From contig CM067062.1 of assembly GCA_033980235.1 (NCBI GenBank), positions 18,506,301 to 18,570,300 of the forward strand: a DNA stretch of 64,000 nt. Direction: 5' to 3'. The position numbers and the translations under genes are program-made. Shown here piece after piece: positions 27,201 through 39,200 of this stretch (positions within the stretch are counted from its first letter, which is position 1; the number at the start of each line of letters is the position of its first letter). Source of the DNA: Diadema setosum. Its lineage: Eukaryota > Echinodermata > Echinoidea > Diadematoida > Diadematidae. The notes beneath the pieces were generated by a model. The model searched no databases. It was not told the origin of the DNA and saw nothing but the letters and a program-made list of their open reading frames with translations.

Positions 27201-30200
27201 GCTGCAGTGGCAATTTCGATCCACTCACTACTTTATTCTTACTAAATAACAAACATTTGCTGATGAAATTTCCTTCTGATGCAAAATATGGCTAATTTCT
27301 GTTAGGCAAGCTTATCAGTGAAATTTGTTTTGTGAAAACATCAAAATACTTTGTGGAAATGTGAAGTTGAATATGCGAGCAAATGATATTCACAGTGGGA
27401 AGAAAAGAAAGAAAGGAAGAAGAATGACGAAGCAAAATTAAGCAGATTGGGAATGGAGGGAGGAAGTAGAATAGATGGATAGATAATGGAAGATAGACAG
27501 ATAGATAGAGAAAGAGAGAGAGATGGAGAGGTGACAATAGAAAGCAATAAAGCAGGCTGATGATATGCAGACAGAAAGACATAATGAATAGTAATCAAGC
27601 AAAAAAAAAAAAAAGAAGCAGATGAAGAATGGAAGGAGGGGAGAAATGATAGACAGATAGATGGATGAATGGATAGAGAGAGGATGTGCTCGAGGCGTGT
27701 TGACATTTAATCACTGCGTGCTGTAGAACTCCCTCCTTTCCATCATTGCTGTAGAGTTATTGTCTTTGTGAAATCTGTGAATGCCTCCAGTACTACAGAT
27801 TGATTGAGTATTGCTATCCATTGCATGCTCTCAACTCCTTATCAAACTGAAAGAATTAACAGGTGATGCTACAATTTGAAGAAAGTTTCACAGCAGGGAT
27901 AAAAAAAATTGCGTTGATTTAAATCATTTATATTTCGCTAAACTATAACCGTATATGTCATGTGTTTTTGCAAGTTTTTTATTTTCAGAAATGCCAAGAG
28001 CCAGGTGCTATTAGTGAATTTAATTCATTGAGGACGGGCTGATTTTGCTACTACACGCATTTCCCATAGACATTTACACGAGTATACTCGAGACTTTTCT
28101 TTAAGGGGTTAATAACATGCGAAAATATTAGTGAATTTAACCCATGGAGGATGGGTGATTTTGCTACAACATGCATTTCCCCATAGACACTTGCCGGAGT
28201 ATTCTTGGGACTCGTCTTCAAGGGGTTAATAACATGCGCAAAATATTAGCTGTGATCCTGACATGAATGTGATGTGCATGTCTACATGTTGTAGTACGTA
28301 GCAGTACAAATACAACATGTATATAGCACGCAAACATAATTGTGCACATGTGTTATTGATTTTTGTGCATGTACTATTACATTGTAACTAGTGCAGGTAC
28401 TGTGAATGTCTGCTCTATCTAAATGATCGTGGAATTATTTTGGGAAATATCATAGTACCTTAAATTCTTGGTGCCTTTTTTTAAAATAAGTTTATTATAG
28501 CATTTTTATTTAGCTCACCTGAGCCAAAGGCTCGAGTGAGCTATTGCGATCGCCCTTCGTCCGGCATCCGGCGTGCGTCGTCCGTCGTGCGTCGTGCGTA
28601 AACTGTTTACATTTTCATCTTCTTCTTGAAAACCCCAGGACCGATATTCATCAAACTTGGCAGGTAGCATCCCTAGGGGGTTAGGAACTCAATTGTTCAA
28701 ATGGGCACCATGCTCCACCCAGGGGGCCCCCAGGGGGCCCAAACCCCCCCAAAATTAAGGAATCTGTAAAAATCTTCTTCTCTAGAACCAGAAGTGGTAG
28801 AGCTAAGTTAATACTATGAGTAAGTACATTGATGACTGTAGTTTCAAGTTTGTTCATGGCAGGATCAGGGGTGACGCCCTTGGGACCTAGGGGAGGGGGT
28901 GGGGAGGGTTCTAATGGGGCCTAAATTGTACATTTTCATCTTCTTCTTGAGAACCCCATGACCCATTTTCACCAAACTTGGCGGGTAGCATCCCTAGGGG
29001 GTTAGGAACTCAATTTGTTAAAATGGGCACCATGCCCCACCCAGGGGGGCCCCCAGGGGGGCAAAACCCCCCAAAATTAAGGAATATGTAAAAATCTTCT
29101 TCTCTAGAACCAGAAGTGATAGAGCTAAGTTAATACTATGGGTTAGTACATTGATGACTGTAGTTTCAAGTTTGTTCATGGCAGAATCAGGGATGCCCCC
29201 TTGGGACCCAGGGGAGGGGGTGGGGAGGGGTCCTAATGGGGCCTAAATTGTACATTTTCATCTTCTTCTTGAGAACCCCATAACCAATTTTCACCAAACT
29301 TGGCAGGTAGCATCCCTAAGGGGTTAGGATCTCAATTTGTTAAAATGGGCACCATGCCCCACCCAGGGGGCCCCCGGGGGGGCCAAATCCCAAAAACGAA
29401 GGAATCTTTAAAAATCTTCTCTAGAATCAGAAGTTATAGAGCTAAGATAATACTATTTGAATTACTATGAGTGAGTACATGAATGACTGTAGTTTTGAGT
29501 TTGTTCATAGGAGATCCAGGGGTGACCCTCTTGGGGGCAGGGGTGGGGGGTGGGGGTGGTTGGGAAGGTCCAAATGGGGGCCTGAATTGTACATTTTCAT
29601 CTTCTTCCTGAAAACGTCATGATGGATTTTCGTCAAACTTGGCAGGTAGCATCCCTAGGGGGTCAGGATCTAAATTTATCAAAATGGGCACCATGCCCCA
29701 CCCAGAGGGCCCCAGGGGGCCGCAATCCCCAATAATTAAGGAATCTTAAAAAATTTGGGCCCTTATTGTACATTTTCATCTTCTACTTGAGAATGCCTGG
29801 TCAAATTTTGGTAGAGCTGTGAATAATTTAGATTAGTGACTGCATGAAAGGTGAACTTGCGATACTCAGGTGAGCGCTAGACCCGCGGGTCTCTTGTCTA
29901 ATTTATTCTTGATTCTTCTTTCTCATCTCTATGCAAGTGTCCTTGAAGTTCGTATTTCTTTTTTGTTTTAATTTTTGATTTTAGATTTGTAATGTATTCA
30001 TGCAGCACGTGCACAGTTTTCTTCTTTTATACTTGTCATTATTTCACATGTCCATATTTATATTATTTATTGTATTCAAATTATTTTCAGCCGATGGAGG
30101 TCAATATTCAATATATTTTTACAATAGATGAATAAATGAAATGAAATGAAATGAAATGAAATGAAAAGTACACACACCAATGAGGAAGTGTTTTGTTTAC

Positions 30201-33200
30201 AGTCAAACCTGTCTATAGTGGCCAACCAAGGGAGACAAAAAAAGTGGCTGCTATAGACAGGTTCCCTAACATGCTTTTTCTCTTGGAGGGAATTGATTCT
30301 AGTGGTCATGTATGGCAGGTGGTCGCTAAGACATGTTTGACTGTACATGAATGTATATATATTAAAAGCACACATCCCATGGAACACATCTAGGCATTTA
30401 GTCCTCATGTATTTGTGTTCCTTTGGTTTCTCGTTCTGTAAATCCAGAAAGAGGACATCGAGCAGATTCCTGGCTACCTATCCCTTCATCAGACAGCCCT
30501 CCATCTCACTATCAAGTGGACCCCCAACCAGCTCATGAATGGGGGCGGGGTGGAGGAGACAGAGTCGGAGAGTGACAGAAGGTAAAGACCACGCCCGTTC
30601 CCCATCAGCCCCCCCCCCCCTCAAAAAAAAAAAAAATCCTCCCTATTTAGAATTGAGATGTTTTAGGATTATGTTTCACTGATTCCTTTCATAAAGTGAT
30701 TGTTGTTAAAAGCATTCGTAAGCTGTGCTCCCTGACTAGATTTATCCTTTTCACTGATCAGATACTGTGCATCACCATGCCCCATGGTCAATCAATTCTT
30801 TATCAAATAATCAATCATCTCAATCAGTCAATCAATTTACCAACCAATCAATCGTTCAATCATCTCATCACTCACTCAAGTAATCAATTAATTAATCAAT
30901 CAATCAATCAATCAGATTACTGCTGAATGGAGCAGAAATTCGACCCATTTACCACTCATTTATGCTGCTTGTTCAGTCAGTAAATCAAGTGAATTCAAAA
31001 TCAATTATTTCTTTTTACAAAAGCAGATATCATATAAGCTGCCATTAATAACAAGTCCCTGTCACCAGCAATCAGTCATTAGTATAAATCCATCCAACTT
31101 TTTATTTCATTAGCTCAGTCACCGATGCATTCATCATTCAAAGGGCAAAAAAAAAAATTGCAAGCGTTTTAGTGCAGTTCTTTTTAGAGTCAACATCAAA
31201 CAGTGACCCTGATTTTACTGTAGGAATACATTGCAATGTGTACATCAATCCCTGTGAGCTTTTAAAAACCTATCAGCCATGTGAAGCTGCAAAAGACTAT
31301 TTTGTCTAAATCCCCATCTTCCATATTTGTACCAACCAGATCAATACATTTCATGAAATAAATCATACTGTCTTCTTGCATCTCCATAGTTGTGGAGTTT
31401 TGTTGTTTTTGCTTCAGGCATGGTAAAAAAGAAAGAAAGAAAGGAAAAAGGTTGCAGCTCATTCGACAGGTAATCTAGCAAATCAGATAATAGGCTGTGT
31501 GATGAATATCTTCTTGACAGATATCTATCAGGCATGAATTACATGAATTGAATTTCAAAATGCCATGATTATCTGTAAATCACCTCTCATCAAATCAGAG
31601 CAATTTGACAAGTTTGAGCACACTCTTGAACTCAAGCAAGAAGTTGAGTAATATATTCACATTTTTTTCTTCAAATCAATCTAAAAAAAATCATTCCACC
31701 CACTCTTCCTGATTAGAAAGCCAGACAAGTACAAAACAGACAGACAGACACACAGAAAGTCACACATACACATGATGGGGTAGAGAAGGAAAGAGATTTG
31801 GGGACAGAAAGGGGCAAAGACGAACTGAGAGAGAGAGCAAGCCGAGAAAATGAAAGAAACTTTTAAAAGGGAAAGGAGAGGAGGGATTGAGAAAAAAAAA
31901 GAATCATGACATTTTCTGGCGAGCGACGAGATGCGGGGTGAGAAAATGTGGTAAACACGTCTATATATAGTCGCAGCATTCAGAATCGTCGATAATTCTC
32001 CGCAGGAAACAGGCAGCAGCGGGGAAGGCGAAGAAGAAGGAGAAAAAAAGAGTCTAACCATATGTTTCGTCGGAGGACAAGAATTCCATTTGCTTCTCCT
32101 CAGACTGGAGCAACAGTCCAAATCTTCGCACACTACCCGCGGTGATTAACAGTCGAACGGAACCCTGATGAATTTTGTCGAGGCATATTCCTTGTTTTTT
32201 CTCTCTCATCATAAAGCTCTTCCTACTGTGTGTAGATTCACCCTCCCTTGTTGGGACTGATTATTGTTTTGTTTTATTTTGTTTTCGTTTTGTTCATCCT
32301 GCTTAAATTTCTGTGGAAAACAGATAATATGGCAGGCTGTGGTGCCATGATAGTTCTGAAATTACTCTCTACTCCTTTGTAGAAGTGATTCATCTCCCTG
32401 CAAGCTCGCCCAGCATCAGATTAACACTTTGATGAAATTTTTCATCAAATGAGAATCAGCAGGAAGAAATTGCCATGGAAACCATACGGATTTAGCACCC
32501 TTCTAATTGGTCTCAAGTGACAACCAGCAATGAGTAAAACGAAATATTCTGATGCATGCTCTCGTAGCAGTTACTTTAAATTCTGACAAAACAGACCCTA
32601 TCCTTCTCGTATGAATCTTTTAGGTTTTTCTTTTCCCTTCTCGATCAATAACATTGCAACTTTTCTTTTTTTCTACCACGTTTTGAGTAAAGACTTGTTG
32701 TTAGAGTACAAACATTTTTTCCCCTATACTGCATGCAAGGTTACTGCCAATATGTCCTTCCATAGTGCTCATGTCCCTCAAATAGTTTCAAATTAGACTC
32801 GCGTGCATGTTTTGATGGATCCTAATCATCCATCATATTCAATCTTGTAGTTTTTCAGGCTTACGCAACACCCAAATTACAAAATATTTTCGTCCAGGGG
32901 AACTGAATCCAGCTTGTTGTTTTCCCTCATTAATACAGTCTTATTTTCCAACAATTTAGGCATCAATCTTTTTTTTGATGGTGGGGGGGGGGGGGGGAAA
33001 GCAGGATGAAAAGTTTACATATTTTATGTCTCAGTTGCAGTCCACAGACCTTGGTGTGTTCATTAGGATCCAATGTTTTGTTCATGTTTCGCCTTTACTA
33101 GTGCCCACGTCAAAAGAGAGAGAGAAAAAAAAAATCATATATAGATATATAAACATATACGATGGGAGAAAGAAACACAGTGTGACAAACAATCGTACAA

Positions 33201-36200
33201 CTGGCTCATATTGGGCCAATATTGTGAGCAGGAAGGAGGCAGAAAATGGAAGTAATCAGATCCAAATGTCACAGAGATGGGGAGGTAGAGGGGTTTACAT
33301 ATCTACCCACGCATCGGTAGACTCTTAACATTGTTATGTTTTTTTTTCCACAAAATACATGCGAGTATCTATATCTTTGTTTTTCCAACTAATTTGATCT
33401 CATTGTGCTTTTCTTTTGGTCCAAAAAAAAATGTTGTTTTTTTTTCATAAGGTGTTCATCAATGTTTAGACATTTTTATTGAAGAATAGTTTCAAATGTG
33501 CACAAAAAATTATTTCAATGGGTGGCTTTACACAAATGCAATGGAGTTTAAGTACATTTTTTCTGTAATGGGGTATTCATTTACCAATCTTCACAGTCTC
33601 CTGTTTACCATTTTCATTTATCCTCTTTACAAAATGGGTTTGGAGGTTTGTTTTTTCACTCCCCCCTTTTTTTGTTGTTGATAGAATGACAGAGAATGGG
33701 CTCAGAATAATTAGCAGTAGATGTGTTAGATAGAAGATGAAAACTTTTGAATAACGATGGACTGAAGATTGTCCTACCCAGCTCTTCATTAGAAATCTTT
33801 GATTGATGTTTGCAAGAAATGATAGACCGTGAAGTGAATTTTATGCTTCAAACATATACTAGTATATGATTTACTACTGCAGATATTGGTGTATATCATA
33901 TTTCACATTGCAGTTAATATTTAGAATTATCCAGCAATTGTGCTTTTGAGCATAAATGCAAATGCATATTGGCAAAAGTGTTTTCTCCCCTTTTGTAGAA
34001 ATTAATTTTCTTGTATTTTTAATATCTGGCACTTATTGTTTTAATACAAAATTGGAGGGGGCGGCAACTTTATCCCAATGTCAATTATACTTAGGTGGGT
34101 TTCGGTAGGAGTAGGTGAGAAGAGCTTGGAATTGGAGAACCAAGCTCTCGCCGATATGAAGCTTGTGTGAGATTTCATAAACCATCGCAAACTACGGGAA
34201 TCCTCGAGTGGGTTGCTCCAGCCGTATAATGGGAGTTGACCTGCATCCAGGCATGCCCGGCCCCTCGTGAAGTAGGGCATCCCAGATCACGGTGGCATCG
34301 TGTCACGACCGTGGCCCAGTAACCCAGCAAACCGGGGGAGATGTGCTTTGCCGCGAGCCGTGCGCGCACCCCCTTCTCCGTGCAGGACTCCTCAGGTCCG
34401 ATTGCCACGGGCCGGTAAACACTCGGCGAGATGTTTCACCCCCGTTGGTTAATGCTGTTTTGTCCCTGGGTGGCGTGGATGTGAATCAATCACGTTCTCA
34501 TGAAGGATTACCGCACAACCTAGATTCCGTCGGTTCAAATTATATATAGGTTCGCCTCGTCTTGCTACATGTCGTATAACGATTCCTGTGCTAGGTGGAA
34601 AATCACAACAAACCATGCACCACCCACAAAAAAAAAAAAAAAAAAAAGAATTGAAAATCTGGGGCCCTTTATGTAAAACATTTTTTTTTGAACAATTGCA
34701 GCTTAAATAGTGGGTCACCATGTAGACAGCCATGTAGTAAACAATCAGCTGTGAGCATCTAAGTTTGAATTTAATCCTTTTAAGTTGCTGTCAGTGCAAA
34801 TATTTTACAACACTAACACCAAGACCCAATCTACTCTGTATTAATCACATTTTTTTAATGAAATAAACACACAAAAAAACCAAAGATGACCACATGTACA
34901 TGAAATGATCCATGCACTTCAGGACACAGACATATCTTCACATCATACGTATTATTTTCTTTTCCACAACCTAGAACATAAAATTCTCTTCCATCACATA
35001 CCACTTACCAGTACATGATCTGACAGCATGCAACCATTCATGTCTCGTGTAATGCAAGATATGAAACGGTCGAACAAAACACAGATATGCATGGAGTGTA
35101 GAGATTTCTCATATGTGCCACATAATCTTGATTGACAAAATAACACAATGCTTGATAGAATTTGTATAGAGGTAGCAGAAAATAGAGGTAAGTTCTAGGA
35201 GGCCGTTCTATCCTATTAATTTGTCTTTAAGTTAGCTTTTTCTGATGAAACACATTCTGGAATGCTCTTAGTTATCTTTGTAAATGAATGATTTGATGTT
35301 CTCATGTAGATTAGATGATTAATTTTCTTCTGTCTGTCTGCCTATACCATTCCCAATTGTGCAAAATGTTAATTCAGGTGTTCCTTGCAAAAGTTAAAAT
35401 CAATGCAAAATAAACTGATGTGTTTGCTGTTTCTGCAACCTTGTAATGTGTTCGAGTGAATACTTGTAAATGTTGATATGGTCTTTATATTCAAAGGTTT
35501 TCCACATGCCTATACACATCTGTACAGTTGATCAATTTCTGTGGAATGTGAGACTTTCTGCGCAGGTCAATGCCAAGACGTGCTTTGCAGTAAAGTTGAA
35601 AATACTCAGTACAACCATTTTGTCAGTGACTTAACAGATATTGTGAAAATGTGACGACTGCAATGACCAATATTTGCAACAACCATCAAATCAAGACCTC
35701 TTCTCCCATCATGCAGAGGATTTGAACCCCACAACATGTCAAAAATGACCCCAAAACTTGTTTACGTGCTCTGCGCGACCAGCTTCAGTACAATCACGTG
35801 CTACATTACGATATGTATAGAGCAAATGATTTATTTCTTGTTTCTAGATATCTAACGTGTGCTTCATTACTTTAGATTATTACTGATGTATCTTTGTGGT
35901 CAAGTATATATACATATATATCCATGATTCACCCTGTGCAGAAAGTCCACATTATTGATGTTGACGACAGTGCTGCCTGTAACAATAATTTTACTGATGA
36001 GGTGGTGTCTGTATTAAAGTTACATCCTATGCACCGTCTTGTGTTTTGTTCACAGTTTGGGGATGAAATATGGATGAAAGAACTCCATTCTTTCATGAAA
36101 AGCAGTCAAGAGAATGCATTCAAATCTTTCTGTTGACCACATTTCAGTGTTTGCATGTGTGTGAAAAATAAAAACCTGTATTTTTGTATCATTTACAAAA

Positions 36201-39200
36201 AGGTATCTAGCAGTAGGAGCATGCAATTCCAAATGCAAAACTAGGCATACAGTGTAGTTGACAGTGAATATCATATAATTTATCCTGTTTGCAGTGCAAA
36301 ACTGTCTGTTTTTATGCCATTTGATGGTACTAATATAGGCTTAGTTCATCAGGCCTTGATGGTTTTGCAAATGGACATACCTATATATAGTCAGTTCATA
36401 GATAATTTATACACTTTTAAAAGAAATCAAACATTTCCTCATATATCAACATGAATATTCTGCCATGTGTGTGTACTTAATATTCTGGCACCAGTTATCG
36501 AGAATTCTGGAATTCTAGCTTTTATTCCCCTATCACAGCCACCTTCTTCAAGGCTGCAAAATACATGTATTATGCGACAACTTTTCGGTAGTTGTAGTTT
36601 TATTTTTAGTTTGAAGACATCAATGTGTTTTAAAATTGACAGTGTGATTATTAAAGATTTGTATACATTTATTAATATAACATTCTTACTTGTTTTAAGG
36701 GATAAAAAATATATTTGATGAGCAAATGTATCTCTTTCTGTTACTGTCTCTGATAAATGTTTTATGTGTGGCTTGTCATAGATGATCAGAAACATTCTTT
36801 GTTGTTTTTTTGTTGATATGCATTTTGTGGCTGCATATGTGCTGTGTAATACTCTGTGTGTTTATTTATTTGAAGTGCCATTTTGTTCATTTGGCTGTGT
36901 GCATTTCCCTTTAATGGTCCCTCCCCTGTGTTTTGATGTAGGAATTCGTACTCATTCCTCATGCGAATGAATGGGAAAAGGAAAGTGTAAGTATCCCCAT
37001 ACTTAACTTTGGAAACAACCAAACTAAACCTGAATCGAACTAAAATCTCAGCTATGGAATGCTCAACTAACCTCAGCTTTGTACATTTCCATGTGGCTAA
37101 CACCCCATGAGTGAAATGCTAGATGGGATCATTCTACAGTGTTTGGTCATGATTTTTTTTTCTTGGTTTTTGGATGCATCTTTGGGTGGTGGCTTTAGGT
37201 TTGTTGATTCTTCTTTTGTTTTCTTTGGCCATCCTTAATCTGGTTACCATGACTACTGTAAACTCATGATTACACATGATAAACAGTGTAGTAACAGTCA
37301 ACATACACTGTAATTCTCTGGGTATACCCATATTCCTTTTGATGCTTTTTTCTTCCTTCCTTTCTTAGTTGGGACAGGGTTAGATGTTTCTGTTCATACC
37401 TTAACCATCACTTTCATTTTGTGAAGAAATAATTGCTCCTGTGGGTTTTTGGTTCCTACAGCTTCTGTGGTTCATTCTGGGGCTAATAGAAACCTATAGC
37501 TCATCATCAGTTAATTCTACTCCCTTTTTAATTTCCTTCATGATATCTTCTTTTTGTCAGTGGAGCTAAACGTGGTTAACTTTTTCATTGCATTTATCTG
37601 CCTGTGGGTTTTGTTGTTGTATTTTACCATATATTGCAGTCAAGTTTGTTTTCCCCATATTTGTCTATTAAAATGTATGAGTGTGCTACCGACCATTCAT
37701 TTTATAAGTTTGTAGATCAAGAAGCTGATAAGTCACATTTTGTGCAGTTAAATCATATACATTCTACATCCTACACCATTAAGAGAAAATATTAAATGAA
37801 AGCAAGAACAACGACCCTTGACATATTGGTATGGAAATGCCTGGATGATTCTTTACCTGAGTGTTAGGCATTGTATGGGATGAAGGGGGAAAAAGTGATG
37901 TAGAAGAAGAAGAGGAGGAGGATGAAGAAGAGGAAAAAGAAAAAAACAGGCTGAAGAAAAAGCACACAGAAAGAGAAGGAATGGAGAAAAAGAAAAGATA
38001 CTTTGTGAGAGCATTGTAATTTCCTCCAATCAAATTGTGTCATTTTGGTAGCACAAGAAAAGACTGTTGTAGATTTTTATTTTTTTTTTCACCTTGAACT
38101 CATGTAGCAATACAATGAAATACATGTATTTAGAATGTTTAAAATGAACAAATTATTCCTGTTTCAATACCACACGATTCAAGGAATATATTCTGCAATT
38201 TAGAAGGAAAAATTTGATGACCATGTCATGTGTACCAAGGAGTGAAGGAAATGATAGCTAGTTTTAGGGCATTGTAATTAAGCTATAATATTGTCAAGAT
38301 ATTTTTAGATACAATGTTTGTTGTTGTTTTTTTTTTCATTGCTTGCTGAATATCTAGATACTTTTTAAATCAGTTTAGTTGTTGCATGTGCATGCTTGCA
38401 TGTTTTTAAATTTTCACTATTCTTCTCTGCCTGCAGCAATAGATTTTTTTTTCATTTGCATCGCAGCTTCAAATTTGCCTTGCCACTTTTTAATTCACTT
38501 TGCCACTTCTTAATTCACATTGCCACTTCTTAATTTGCATTGCCACTTTGGAATTGCCTCGCCACTTTTTAATTTGCATTGCCTGTTCTTACTTTGCCTT
38601 TCCATGTTTTGATGTATTTACTTTGTTTGTTTCATATCCATACATGAGCAGCATTTGAATTGTTATTGGCAATACACTGAATTGCAACTCAGCCGGTGGT
38701 GTTGCTACATTATTTTATTCTTGCCAAAGTTTTGCATATGATTTCCTGATTTCCTGGAGGAAGGAAGGAGTGTATTTTCCACATAGGTTTTTTTTTTTTT
38801 CCTTAATGAGCTTCAGTTTTGCTGCTTGATAACACAAAGTGCATTCATGCAAAGAAAAGAAAACAACATACAAATGCATGTAGAAGAGTGACAACTCAAT
38901 ATATCATTCTTCACAATTAGTCAAACAAAATGTGTATCTTATTAACATATCACTGCACCCACCCTCATCTTCTATCTAAAGTTATTTCATTTTGCCAAGA
39001 AAAATAAATGCTGTAGTCACATGCATGGGTTTGCTGTATTTACCAATCAAACTATCCGTACACATGCACACACAGACACACCACACTTTTTTATGGTTTT
39101 TCAGTAATCTTTATTTGATTTCTATAATTTTAGATAGCAAAACATTCATCTTGAATGTATGCAGACAGACACTCATATATACACACAAACACACAATAAT

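Larger units (their letters stand above)
18384..30447. other. intron E-F (12.1 kb)
   Basis: Repeat-rich. It holds two TACTGTAAAAG elements, a 490-bp fold-back (23731-24223), a 41-bp palindrome (24492-24532), purine tracts (27395-27690), a nested repeat with two TTAA mini-elements (27945-28330) and a multi-unit element (28511-29898). It also has CT, TG and CA microsatellites and a mariner-like MITE (30198-30345). The GC-richer spots near 19870-20000 and 25120-25430 look single-copy, but I recognise no protein in them. Confidence 0.75.

Noticed and set aside
31960..32000. A TATA-box promoter (CTATATATAG) with a downstream initiator-like sequence
   Set aside because: No open frame or first exon follows within a reasonable distance, and such AT words are common in this background.
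34041..34733. Protein-coding gene in the GC-rich island
   Set aside because: Several overlapping frames on both strands are open only because of GC richness. None reads like a known protein, and the poly(A) favours a retroposed RNA.
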